Source of the DNA: DATAMF01 sp964472565
GTDB lineage: Bacteria > Chloroflexota > Anaerolineae > Aggregatilineales > Aggregatilineaceae
DNA length: 17,303 nucleotides
Assembly (NCBI GenBank): GCA_964472565.1
Contig: CAYYNB010000129.1
Location: forward strand, 1 to 17,303
Direction of reading: 5' to 3'
How positions within the stretch are numbered: the stretch's first letter is position 1; each line of letters starts with the position of its first letter. The notes beneath the pieces were generated by a model. It did not search any database, was not told the DNA's origin, and worked only from the letters and a program-made list of their open reading frames with translations. Below are positions 5,161 through 12,933 of this stretch, piece by piece. Position numbers and translations under genes: made by a program.

Positions 5161-5958
5161 TTACTGCGCGACCATCCACAATTCTTCCTGCGGGAAAGGA
5201 TAGCGGTACGACACCGCCCACGTCCGCCCATCGATCACCGCCACGCCGGATGCCTCATCCATCAGCGCGCGGAATTCCTCGAAATCTTTGGCATCCAGGA
5301 AGAGGCTGTAATGGTCCTCATAGCGCTCAACGGTGTCTGGATCGTCCAACCCCGGCCAGTCAGCGGGCCATTCCGCCCCGCCGGTGGTTTCGTAGGGCCA
5401 GATCAGCACCTCGATTTTTTCCGGCAGCCACACTTCCGCGTTTGGATGCTCAAAAGCGGCGAGACTATCATACACGGCTAACAGCGCGTCGGGCAGTTTA
5501 GCGCGTACCTCGTCCAGTGTCGGATCACCATACACCCCAACCTGTTTTTGTTCGCCATCCAGCCACACATAAAAGAGGTGGCTTTGTTGGTCGGTCCAGT
5601 CCGATGCCTCGTAGTAATCATCCAGATTAGCGAATTCATCCAGCGCCAGCGACTCGATCAATTCGCTTAATTCGCCCTCCGACAGTTTCACAGCGACATA
5701 ACCTTCTTCGTCTATGTCGTAGTAAATCACCTGCCCATCGTCATACAGGGCGAAGCGTGGCGAATCCGATCCGATGACCATTCGCCAGGGATCATAATTG
5801 ATCCAGACGATCAGCGGTTGAGCATCGGTTGCGTTCGGCGTAGGCAAGGGAGTCGCTGTAGTGGATAGGGCATAACTGCTGGATGCCTGGTTGAATCCGG
5901 CCAGTAGCGCGGCCAAAACGATCAGGCCGAAGGTGGCGGTTGTGATGTGGCGTTTCAT
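5161..5958 (-). CDS. Exported protein of unknown function, paralogue of its downstream neighbour
   Basis: 265 residues from the chosen start. An in-frame ATG exists 23 codons earlier, but at 5958 GAGGAG lies 11 bases upstream and the protein then begins with an ideal signal peptide (MKRH, then FGLIVLAALLAGF). A short Thr/Pro linker follows. The mature domain shares PLIVWINYDPW, FALYDDGQVIYY, NAEVWLPEKIEVLI, WPADWPGL and SYRYPFPQEELWM with the next gene. The protein is very acidic. Tandem duplication with divergence explains the pair. There is no catalytic motif that I can name; a cell-surface binding role is possible but unproven. Confidence 0.8.
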   Translation of the reverse strand: MKRHITTATFGLIVLAALLAGFNQASSSYALSTTATPLPTPNATDAQPLIVWINYDPWRMVIGSDSPRFALYDDGQVIYYDIDEEGYVAVKLSEGELSELIESLALDEFANLDDYYEASDWTDQQSHLFYVWLDGEQKQVGVYGDPTLDEVRAKLPDALLAVYDSLAAFEHPNAEVWLPEKIEVLIWPYETTGGAEWPADWPGLDDPDTVERYEDHYSLFLDAKDFEEFRALMDEASGVAVIDGRTWAVSYRYPFPQEELWMVAQ

Positions 5959-6071
5959 GATCGATGTTGCTCCTCGATAAATTTTCGCTGCTAAGACGAA
6001 TATAAAGGAGCTTTGGTTCCCGCGCACAGATTTAACCGGGGATCAGTAAACTTGTCTGTCCTGCTCGCTAC

Positions 6072-6096
6072 AAAAAAACACCCCGACGGATCGGGG
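6072..6096 (-). terminator. Intrinsic terminator of the complex I cluster
   Basis: CCCCGA-TCCG-TCGGGG on the minus strand is followed by TGTTTTTTT. It begins about 17 bases after the stop of the small CxxCH protein and separates it from the paralogue pair downstream. Confidence 0.85.
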
Positions 6097-6112
6097 TAGC
6101 TTGGAGCGGCTG

Positions 6113-6448
6113 TTATGCTGTCGGTGCGACCCCCGACTGCCTCCAGGCGAGCACATCGCGGCGCGCGGCCTCCCACTGCTGGATCAGGTCCTCATCCGTG
6201 CCTTTGTAGCGGGCGATGGTCTGCTGTGCGCACATCGTACACCCCCGCAAGGCGCGGAAGCTGTCCGAATGGCAGGCCAGACAGCCATCCACGCGGATCA
6301 TCAGGAGACTGAAAGCGAGCAGTTCCGTATCATGTTCGGGCCGCTGCATGACATGCTCAACCAGCTTCTGCCACTTTTCGCCGCGCAGATAGCGCAGAGA
6401 AGCAATAACCCTCGCGGGGAAGAGGACTTCGGCATCGTTTTGGTACAT
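6113..6448 (-). CDS. Small cytoplasmic CxxCH/CxxC protein after nuoI, function unknown
   Basis: 111 residues from ATG 6448, which is preceded by GTGGGGG at a suitable distance; an ATG nine codons upstream lies in the loop region of a hairpin and is less likely. The protein carries C56-LA-C59-H60 and C70-TM-C73 within DGCLACHSDSFRALRGC, suited to binding one zinc ion or an Fe-S cluster. CxxCH is also the haem c motif, but there is no signal peptide or membrane segment, so a cytochrome c is unlikely. It follows nuoI by 69 bases with only a weak hairpin between, and precedes a strong terminator, so it is probably the last gene of the nuo transcript. A role in complex I assembly is a guess from position. 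Confidence 0.7.
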   Translation of the reverse strand: MYQNDAEVLFPARVIASLRYLRGEKWQKLVEHVMQRPEHDTELLAFSLLMIRVDGCLACHSDSFRALRGCTMCAQQTIARYKGTDEDLIQQWEAARRDVLAWRQSGVAPTA

Positions 6449-6466
6449 AGAACCCCCACATAAGAA

Positions 6467-6490
6467 GGGCAACACCCCTCGGTGTTGCCC
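6467..6490 (-). terminator. Hairpin between nuoI and the CxxCH gene, possible attenuator
   Basis: A perfect 10-bp stem (GGGCAACACC/GGTGTTGCCC) with a 4-base loop lies 27 bases after the nuoI stop. On the minus strand it is followed only by TTCTTAT, a poor U-run. It may lower expression of the last gene or protect the nuoI 3' end rather than terminate fully. Confidence 0.5.
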
Positions 6491-6517
6491 CTCGCTCGAA
6501 CGAGAAAATAGGTCTGG

Positions 6518-7165
6518 TTACTCGGCCTCGGCTGGCTTTGCGGCTTTGGCTTCTTTGGCCTTTTGCTTCAGCACGTCTTTGTGTTCCCACCCGCCGCGTG
6601 CGTCGGCTTCTTCCGCTGCGCGTGTTGGTGCGATGGATGCCCAGTAGCGGAATTCTTTGGAGAGTTTTGCCTTGTCGTAGATATGGTTGCCCGTGCGGTC
6701 ATAGCTGGACAGTTCGTAGTCGTGGTCCATCTTGATCGCGTCGAAGGGGCAGAACTCGGCACAGAATCCGCAGTTCATACAGATGTCGATGTCGATGAAA
6801 AAGTTGACCGGTTCTGGCACCGGACGCCCGGTGGCTGGATCGCTACCGCGTACGATCCAGATACACTGCGGCGGACAGACTTTCGCGCAGATGCCGCAGC
6901 TTGTACACCAGTCGTGGCCGGGACGTTCGGGGTGATCGTAGTTTTCGACGACCAAAAACGGGATAAACCGGAAGCGTTCCGGCACCGCGATTTTTTCTTC
7001 GGGATACTGCACCGTGAAAATGCCCCGTGCCTCAATGCCCTGCCGTTCCGGGAAGGCTTCAGTTGGGACATGGCGGCGAAAACCGAAACGGATGTCCTCG
7101 ATGTAACTGTCAATGAAGTGTTTGAGCGTGACGCCCAGGCCACGCACAATGCCCGATCCGTACAT
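6518..7165 (-). CDS. nuoI: NADH-quinone oxidoreductase subunit I (NuoI)
   Basis: 215 residues. NuoI carries clusters N6a and N6b and passes electrons within the hydrophilic arm of complex I. Two 4Fe-4S motifs are complete: C87-x2-C90-x2-C93-x3-C97 (CTSCGICAKVC) and C129-x2-C132-x2-C135-x3-C139 (CMNCGFCAEFC). The N-terminal GIVRGLGVTLKHF resembles the amphipathic membrane-contact helix of the family. The C-terminus is an Ala/Lys/Glu-rich tail (about 180-215) with no family meaning known to me. ATG at 7165 has GAGGAG six bases upstream. The gene follows nuoCD by 65 bases. Confidence 0.97.
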   Translation of the reverse strand: MYGSGIVRGLGVTLKHFIDSYIEDIRFGFRRHVPTEAFPERQGIEARGIFTVQYPEEKIAVPERFRFIPFLVVENYDHPERPGHDWCTSCGICAKVCPPQCIWIVRGSDPATGRPVPEPVNFFIDIDICMNCGFCAEFCPFDAIKMDHDYELSSYDRTGNHIYDKAKLSKEFRYWASIAPTRAAEEADARGGWEHKDVLKQKAKEAKAAKPAEAE

Positions 7166-7230
7166 AAAATCTCCTCAGTCACATTCAGCTATCAGCGCGT
7201 GCTGACAGGCGGGAGAATGATATTTTTAAT

Positions 7231-9069
7231 TTAGCGATCCACTTCGCCCAGTACAATATCGAGGCTGCCCAGAATGGCGACGGTAGCCGCAACCTTGTTC
7301 CCTTTGCACATCCGCTCCAATGCTGTCAGGTTGATGAAGCTGGGCGCGCGCACATGATACCGCCAGGGATTTTGTCCGCCGTCAGATACCACATAGTAGC
7401 CCAGTTCGCCCTTCGGATTTTCCACGCGTCCATACGATTCGCCCGCCGGGACACGCTGGCTGTAGTTGATCTTACCCGCGAAGAACGGCTGCCCTTTGGT
7501 TTCGAGCAGCAGCGGCAGAATCTGCTTAAGGATGCGAATGCTCTGGCGCGCCTCGTCAATACGGACCAGGTAACGATCATAAATATCGCCGTGATAACGC
7601 ACAACGACATCAAAATCCAGGTCAGGGTAGATGCTGTAGGGTTCGGCGCGGCGGACATCGTAGGCGACACCGCTGGCGCGCAAAACTGGCCCGGCAGCGC
7701 TGAGGGCAATCGCTTCGGATCGCGGCAGCACGCCAACCCCGATGCAGCGGTTGGTGATGATTTCGCTGCTGGTCAGGTAGTTGTCGAGTTGATCGATGGC
7801 GTAGGGCAGTCGGTTATTGATCAGGTCGCGCACATATTCGAGCGTATTGAAGTCGCGCACCCGGTCATTCACCAGATTCGCCTCGGCGCGCAGGCGTTCC
7901 GGTAAGTCCATCGCCACGCCGCCAAAGCGCATATAGTTACACATCATACGGCTGCCCGTAACCGCCTCGAAGAAGTCCAGAATCAGTTCGCGTTCTTCGA
8001 TGGCGTACATCATCGGCGTGAAATATGCGCCGAGGTCATTGAGCAGGAAGCCGATAGCCACCATGTGATTCAGCACACGGGTGAGTTCAACCATCAACAC
8101 GCGGATCACTTCAGCGCGGTAGGTCGGCGGCTGATAGCGCGCGCCTTTACTCAGCAGATTTTCAACGGCCAGCGCATATCCCAGGTTATTTGACAGGCTG
8201 CAAAAATAGTCGAGGCGATCTGTGAAAGGCATATTTTGCAGATAGGTGTTGCGCTCCCCGATTTGTTCGTGGTTGCGGTGCAGATAGCCCATCACCGGTT
8301 CCAGCGCGACAATGGTTTCACCATCCAGCGTGGCGACCATGCGGAATACGCCATGCGTGCTGGGATGCTGCGGCCCCATGCTGATCACGACATGTTCAGT
8401 GGCCAGGTCGGCTTTCATATCCACGCCGAGCGTTACATCTTCATAAATCGCATCTTCGGCGCGGGAATGATAACCTTCGAGCGTGAAACCTTCGGGATAC
8501 TGCACATTTTTGCCGTAAACATTGTGCTCTTCGGCACGTGAAACGTTGCCTTCGGGCCAGCGGCTTTCAAACGGCTTGTGTTCTTCTTCATAAAACGCTT
8601 CGCGCCAGTCTTTGCGCAGCGGATGGCCGTTAAAGCCTTCCCACATCAGAATTCGTTTGAGGTTAGGATGTCCATCAAAGCGGATGCCCATCAGATCGTA
8701 GGCTTCGCGCTCCTGAAAGTTGGCACCCGGCCAGATGGGTGTCATGCTGCGCATGACCGGGTTTTCACGCGGGACTTGCACTTTGAAGACCAATGCCGGG
8801 CCGCCGCTGGTGCGATAGGTGTGGTAGACCATTTCCAGATGATCACCTTTACCCAGATAATCAACGGCGGTTGCGCTGGACAAATAATCGTAGCCCATCC
8901 TATCGCGGATCACGAGCGCCACCTCGTAAGCGCGCGCCGGATCGATTATGATCCCGCCATAGCCCTCGCGGGTATCGGGTTGGACGGCTTCGCCAAATCG
9001 TTCTTGCAGCACGCTGAGATCGTCGGGAGTTGATGGGGCGCTTTCAGCGATGGGGACTTGTTCGGCCAT
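7231..9069 (-). CDS. nuoCD: Fused NADH-quinone oxidoreductase subunit C/D (NuoCD)
   Basis: 612 residues. Residues about 30-185 are NuoC: NFQEREAYDLMGIRFDGHPNLKRIL and PLRKDW are its hallmark segments. Residues about 223-612 are NuoD: VVISMGPQHPSTHGVFR, GYLHRNHEQIGE, then the canonical C-terminus ending LGSLDIVLGEVDR. The linker between them is about 35 residues. In complex I, NuoC and NuoD form the quinone-proximal part of the hydrophilic arm; the His of GPQHPSTHG belongs to the quinone site region. The open frame extends 121 codons further upstream into nuoB, but ATG 9069 has AAAGGAGC four bases upstream and starts a sensible N-terminus. C/D fusion is best known from Enterobacteria and is less usual elsewhere. 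Confidence 0.96.
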   Translation of the reverse strand: MAEQVPIAESAPSTPDDLSVLQERFGEAVQPDTREGYGGIIIDPARAYEVALVIRDRMGYDYLSSATAVDYLGKGDHLEMVYHTYRTSGGPALVFKVQVPRENPVMRSMTPIWPGANFQEREAYDLMGIRFDGHPNLKRILMWEGFNGHPLRKDWREAFYEEEHKPFESRWPEGNVSRAEEHNVYGKNVQYPEGFTLEGYHSRAEDAIYEDVTLGVDMKADLATEHVVISMGPQHPSTHGVFRMVATLDGETIVALEPVMGYLHRNHEQIGERNTYLQNMPFTDRLDYFCSLSNNLGYALAVENLLSKGARYQPPTYRAEVIRVLMVELTRVLNHMVAIGFLLNDLGAYFTPMMYAIEERELILDFFEAVTGSRMMCNYMRFGGVAMDLPERLRAEANLVNDRVRDFNTLEYVRDLINNRLPYAIDQLDNYLTSSEIITNRCIGVGVLPRSEAIALSAAGPVLRASGVAYDVRRAEPYSIYPDLDFDVVVRYHGDIYDRYLVRIDEARQSIRILKQILPLLLETKGQPFFAGKINYSQRVPAGESYGRVENPKGELGYYVVSDGGQNPWRYHVRAPSFINLTALERMCKGNKVAATVAILGSLDIVLGEVDR

Positions 9070-9109
9070 AAAAGCTCCTTTAAGAAAGCACTGCGGTGTG
9101 CTTAATAGT

Positions 9110-9778
9110 TTATGATTCAGTCGTTTCAGTCGGTTTGTTGGCTTCGCGTTGGAGCAAAAAGGACTGGCGTGGATCAACAATATCTGGACCCAGCACCGGC
9201 ACCGGAACGGGATCGCTGGGGCCGTGTCCATACCAGGGCGTGCTGTTAAAATTGCCCAACGACTGGCCCTCAATCTTCTTTTGGAGTGCCATAAACCCAT
9301 ACAGAAGCGCTTGCGGCGTGGGTGGGCAGCCGGGTACATACACATCGACCGGGAGGTATTGGTCAATGCCCGCCACCACATTGTAACCTTCTTTGAACGG
9401 GCCGCCGCCGGATGCACACGCGCCCATCGCAATCACATACTTGGGTTCGGCCATCTGGTTGTAGAGGCGGACAATGGGTACCACCATCTTTTTTGTGACC
9501 GTGCCGCTGACCAGCATGACATCGGCCTGACGTGGGCTGGCGCGAATGACTTCCATACCGAAGCGAGCCTGGTCAAAACGGCTGGCGGCGGTGGCGATCA
9601 TTTCAATCGCGCAGCAGGCGAGGCCGAATGCCATCGGCCATAGCGAGTTTTTCCGGCCCCAGTTATAGATAAAGTCTGTCAGCTTGCCGAGGGTCGAAAC
9701 AGCTACGGCAGACTGCATACCTTCGGGCACGGGCACATCGGGATTGTGTAATTCCTTAAGCATATGATGATCAGACAT
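9110..9778 (-). CDS. nuoB: NADH-quinone oxidoreductase subunit B (NuoB)
   Basis: 222 residues. NuoB holds cluster N2, the last Fe-S centre before quinone. All ligands are present: C55 and C56 (GLACCAIEM), C121 (GACASGGGPF) and C151 (VPGCPPTPQ). Residues 1-30 and 175-222 are extensions of low conservation; the C-terminal tail is Pro-rich, then Gln/Glu/Thr-rich. ATG 9778 lies two bases after the stop of the iscX-like gene, so translation is probably coupled; GAGGAG is 14 bases upstream, inside that gene. It precedes nuoCD by 40 bases. nuoA, its usual upstream partner, is absent. Confidence 0.97.
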   Translation of the reverse strand: MSDHHMLKELHNPDVPVPEGMQSAVAVSTLGKLTDFIYNWGRKNSLWPMAFGLACCAIEMIATAASRFDQARFGMEVIRASPRQADVMLVSGTVTKKMVVPIVRLYNQMAEPKYVIAMGACASGGGPFKEGYNVVAGIDQYLPVDVYVPGCPPTPQALLYGFMALQKKIEGQSLGNFNSTPWYGHGPSDPVPVPVLGPDIVDPRQSFLLQREANKPTETTES

Positions 9779-9780
9779 AA

Positions 9781-9999
9781 CTAGCTATTGATCTCCTCGT
9801 ACCACTCCCGCAAAATTTCGTTCAGCAGCCCATCATGTACCAGGATGGGATCGTCCGCAAAACCAGGAAGAGACAAAATCCATTCGAGCAGTTGCTGTAA
9901 ACCCAGGCTGTCCAGGTCTGCGTCGGGATGGTGTTCGATCAGGCTGAGCACAATCTCGTAAGTCGCATCCCAGTACAACGGTTTGGGTTCATCTTCCAT
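9781..9999 (-). CDS. iscX: IscX-like Fe-S cluster assembly protein
   Basis: 72 residues, the size of IscX (about 66 in E. coli). The pattern follows IscX along its length: LYWDATYEIVLSLIEHHPDADLDSLGLQQLLEWILSL-type order of W-D, EI, PD-D, a short helix with W, then FADDPI and a final LNEILREWYEE. IscX is a small acidic protein that binds IscS and iron and modulates Fe-S cluster synthesis. In this protein the acidic face (DEP, EHHPDAD, DD, REWYEE) is retained. It overlaps functionally with the Fe-S subunits encoded next: nuoB begins two bases after its stop. The ribosome-binding site is weak (GGGTAA). Homology rests on motif order that I can see, not on a search. Confidence 0.75.
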   Translation of the reverse strand: MEDEPKPLYWDATYEIVLSLIEHHPDADLDSLGLQQLLEWILSLPGFADDPILVHDGLLNEILREWYEEINS

Positions 10000-10020
10000 A
10001 ATTTATGTTACCCGAAATTA

Positions 10021-10053
10021 GAAAAAATTGCTCCCCTCCTGAAAAGAGGGGAG
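10021..10053 (-). terminator. Intrinsic terminator of the 606-residue protein gene
   Basis: CTCCCCTC and GAGGGGAG (8 bp, 7-base loop) on the minus strand are followed by CAATTTTTTC. It starts 7 bases after the stop of the upstream gene and ends only about 20 bases before the iscX-like start. Confidence 0.85.
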
Positions 10054-10060
10054 AGTCTGA

Positions 10061-11881
10061 TCAGTCGGCGGATTCCGTTGCTGCGGGTGCGGGTTCTGCC
10101 GTCGCCTCCGGTTGGGGTTTGGGCAGCGGGACGGTGGCGGTTGCCAGTTCTGTGACATGGTCTTCGACCCAGGTATGGAAGGCCTCGTATACGGCTTGAT
10201 CCGGTTCGCCTTGCGCCACATACTGGACAAACGCGATTTCGCCCTCACCGCGATAAAACAGCACCAGCGCGACATCCATGGCGTCAACGGCGACGGTGGT
10301 TTCAGTCGCTTCCTGCGCGGCGCGGGTGACGTGCATGAAGGCTACCGGGATGTCGTTGAGCGTTTCCTGGGTTGGGCCATCGAAGACCATGCTTTCGCCG
10401 CCAAAGGATTCGAACTGGGTGCGCAGTTGATTTAAGAGATCGACCAGCGGCGTTTCTGAATCTTCGGCAGGAGCCTGCATCGCCAGTTGGTTCATGAAGT
10501 CGTCGATGCTGGAGAGGTTATAAACCAGGGAAATGGGGTCTGCTGGGCGCGGGCCGTACAACGCCTGTCCGCCGGCTGCCAGCCAGTCCTGAGTCGCCGT
10601 AATGGCAGCATCAGGTGTGGTAAATACGTCGGCATTGGTCGCAATAAACGACTTGAATGCCTCGAATGCGGCCTCACTGGGTTCGCCCGCTGTTGAGAAG
10701 CGGAGCGAGATCAACCGTCCGTCGCCGCCATCCACCAGCGCGTAAATCTGATCAGTGCCTTCAAACGGTGTGCTGTCGGACATGGTTTGAGGGCTGATCT
10801 GGAACCGGATATAAGTGGTTGAGACGCTGCCGAAATCTTCAGTCAACGGACCAACAAACTGTCCTTCTTCGAGCGCCAGCGCCATTTGTGTGATCTGCGC
10901 TTCGATTTGGGTGCGAATCTGGCTCAGGAGGTCTTCGAACGGCGCGGCAGCAGCGTCGGCGGGCGCTTGCAGCATACTGTTGGCGATATAGTTGTCGAGT
11001 GTGGTGATTTCATACGACATCTGCGCATCGATACTGGGATCGGCCACATAAACATAGTTCTCGTTGGTTAGAACCCAGCCTTCACCCAGCGGCTCGACGA
11101 CAGCCGCTTCTTCAGTTGTAACCGGAACTACTACTTCCTCCGTTGCAGCGGGCGCAGCCGCTTCTTCAGTTGCTGCCGGTACAGCGGCGGCTTCTTCAGT
11201 CGCAGCGGGCGTAGCCGCTTCTTCGGTGGTGGCAGGTGCTTCTTCCGTTGCCTCTGGTGTGACAGCCAGCTTGCCGACAAGCTGATCGAGCCAGGCTTCA
11301 AAGTCAGCATTTAACTGGGCATTGTTTTCAAGCGGAAATTGGGCTTGAACCAGGTGCATGTTGCCGCTGGATTCCTCAAACATGCCCACGATGGTTTTTG
11401 TGGAAGGTGTACCTTCTTCCTGCGCGATCAAGTAGAGGAACGCAACCGCCACATTCTGGTACACTTTCATGGTTGGACCGTCGAGTTGCAGCGTGCTTTC
11501 GGTGGGCGTTCCTGCGATTTGCTCCTGGATCAGTGCCTTTGTGTTCTCGAGCAAGTCCCATGCGGGGAAGTCGGCATCTTCAGCCGGAGCTTCTACGCCG
11601 AGCGCCTGGGCCATTTCGGGCAGGCCCATGGCCGTATCGTTCAGCAAAATATTGAGATTAGGATCAGCGGTATACGACCACTCGCCGGGACTCACTTCCA
11701 TCCAGGCATCGGCGGAACCTTCGGGAAGGGGCGTCGAAGTGGGGATCGTTGTGGGTGGCACCGGTGTTGAGGCGGCAGAGTGGGCGGCAGTATTCACGCC
11801 ACCTGCGCCGACCAGAACAAACACCGCACCAACCGCAACCAATAAAACCACGATAGCGACCGTTTGCGAGCGTAGGGTCAT
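10061..11881 (-). CDS. Membrane-anchored or exported protein with three repeats and Ala/Thr/Glu linker
   Basis: 606 residues. Residues 8-28 form one hydrophobic segment (signal anchor or uncleaved signal peptide), followed by a Ser/Thr/Pro linker. Three related domains of about 150 residues follow (roughly 50-205, 275-425, 455-585). Each has a helix with Q-APA-D--P--DLL-Q-----Q and a later strand/helix pair ending G--(A/N)--F-AW---, which I read as an internal triplication. Domains 1 and 2 are joined by a low-complexity linker (about 210-265) of ATEE/PAAT repeats. The C-terminus is again Pro/Ala/Thr-rich. AAAGGAGC five bases before ATG 11881 supports the start. It lies 74 bases after the 11956 gene with a TATAAA in the gap. 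There is no enzyme motif and I do not know the family. Confidence 0.75.
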   Translation of the reverse strand: MTLRSQTVAIVVLLVAVGAVFVLVGAGGVNTAAHSAASTPVPPTTIPTSTPLPEGSADAWMEVSPGEWSYTADPNLNILLNDTAMGLPEMAQALGVEAPAEDADFPAWDLLENTKALIQEQIAGTPTESTLQLDGPTMKVYQNVAVAFLYLIAQEEGTPSTKTIVGMFEESSGNMHLVQAQFPLENNAQLNADFEAWLDQLVGKLAVTPEATEEAPATTEEAATPAATEEAAAVPAATEEAAAPAATEEVVVPVTTEEAAVVEPLGEGWVLTNENYVYVADPSIDAQMSYEITTLDNYIANSMLQAPADAAAAPFEDLLSQIRTQIEAQITQMALALEEGQFVGPLTEDFGSVSTTYIRFQISPQTMSDSTPFEGTDQIYALVDGGDGRLISLRFSTAGEPSEAAFEAFKSFIATNADVFTTPDAAITATQDWLAAGGQALYGPRPADPISLVYNLSSIDDFMNQLAMQAPAEDSETPLVDLLNQLRTQFESFGGESMVFDGPTQETLNDIPVAFMHVTRAAQEATETTVAVDAMDVALVLFYRGEGEIAFVQYVAQGEPDQAVYEAFHTWVEDHVTELATATVPLPKPQPEATAEPAPAATESAD

Positions 11882-11955
11882 TAAAAGCTCCTTTAGGTGA
11901 GCAAAATTTTATAGGAAATTGCCCAAAATCTCACCATAGTGTAGCCGAGAGTGTC

Positions 11956-12753
11956 CTAGCTTTCAACCGATGAGCAAACTTTCCAGCCGTCTTCGAGCAC
12001 AAGCTGAACGGGACCGAGATTCATCTGGGAAGCGGGAATGCGAAACGGTGATGGACGTTTGGCTTCGTATAAGTTGAGGATGCCGCCCACTTCGACAGTG
12101 GCTGCTTCGTCCGTCTGTTCGGCGATAGTATAAGTCACCTCGCTGAGATCAACACGCAGGTCTTGTGCTTCTAACACGCCGAAGATGCGCTCGAATTCGA
12201 CTTCATTGAATATCTCGGACCTTGTTTCGCAGATGACCGCGTGGGCCGTTTCATAGTCAAGGCCGTACGCGGCTTCATAAAATACCTGGGTGATGTCTTC
12301 TGGACCTAGTTCGCGCAGGGCAGCCGCAGGCGGGTGCAGGCAGACTTTCCATGCATCCTCTTCGCGGATCATCCAGATGTCAGAAAGTCGCAGTTCGCTG
12401 GGCGAAATGGCTTTGGCGCTGATCGCGCCTTTGAGCATGATCGATAGCTCACCCGTGACGCGGATGTGTGCCCAGTCTTCGCCTTCATCGACGGCTTCGT
12501 ATTCAAGCGCCGTCAGATCGGCACTTAAAATCGAGGTGTCTTCATACTCGACAATGGACAACGCTTCCTGCTCACTGAATATTTCCTGATCCGCGGCATA
12601 AATAAAACCAGCCGTATCTTCCTGATCCTCACTGAACAGGCTGGCGATATAATCACGGGCGACCTGTTCGGGGGTGTCCGTCTGAGCATCAACTGTTGAA
12701 GTCAGGGCGAGCAAACAAACGAGAATCAGCGCAAGCATTTGAGAGATACGCAT
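11956..12753 (-). CDS. Exported protein with two NTF2-like repeats, function unknown
   Basis: 265 residues from the chosen start. The open frame continues 67 codons further, but ATG 12753 has GAGGAGG nine bases upstream and gives a clear signal peptide (MRISQ, LALILVCLLALTS, cleavage near VDA-Q). The mature part seems to be a tandem repeat: TPEQVARDYIASLFSED... and EDITQVFYEAAYGLDYE... each begin with a helix typical of DUF4878/NTF2-like exported proteins, and each ends in W-KVC (DAWKVC, DGWKVC). The two Cys may pair after export. The fold assignment is tentative. It is divergent from the HTH gene at 12934 and shares its control region. Confidence 0.75.
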   Translation of the reverse strand: MRISQMLALILVCLLALTSTVDAQTDTPEQVARDYIASLFSEDQEDTAGFIYAADQEIFSEQEALSIVEYEDTSILSADLTALEYEAVDEGEDWAHIRVTGELSIMLKGAISAKAISPSELRLSDIWMIREEDAWKVCLHPPAAALRELGPEDITQVFYEAAYGLDYETAHAVICETRSEIFNEVEFERIFGVLEAQDLRVDLSEVTYTIAEQTDEAATVEVGGILNLYEAKRPSPFRIPASQMNLGPVQLVLEDGWKVCSSVES

Positions 12754-12843
12754 CGGATGGAACCTCCTCAAGACGTGAATAAAATTAAAATTGAAATCGA
12801 GTTTTTGAAGATATGTGTTAGATTGCGCCCATTCCCCCTGTAG

Positions 12844-12879
12844 CTTGTCATTTGACAAGGTTAAAATCGACATGATAAG
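12844..12879 (+). promoter_or_regulatory. Promoter of the HTH regulator with a palindromic operator over the -35 box
   Basis: CTTGTCA-TT-TGACAAG (12844-12859) is a perfect 7-bp inverted repeat. Its right arm contains TTGACA (12852-12857), a consensus -35; GATAAG (12874-12879) 16 bases later is a fair -10. A regulator bound to this palindrome would block its own promoter, and could also affect the divergent gene at 12753. Confidence 0.6.
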
Positions 12880-12933
12880 ATTCTTAAAATTTATAAACAA
12901 TATCGTAAATATGGTAAAGCGAGTCACGAAACC

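Noticed and set aside
6113..6448. Cytochrome c (CxxCH)
   Set aside because: There is no signal peptide or membrane anchor, so haem attachment outside the membrane is unlikely; a second CxxC suggests a metal site.
9070..9432. N-terminal extension of NuoCD into nuoB
   Set aside because: The extension overlaps nuoB in another frame, has no family similarity, and ATG 9069 has a strong ribosome-binding site.
11064..11285. Plus-strand Ser/Ala/Val-rich open frame
   Set aside because: It is the reverse complement of the ATEE/PAAT linker of the 606-residue protein.
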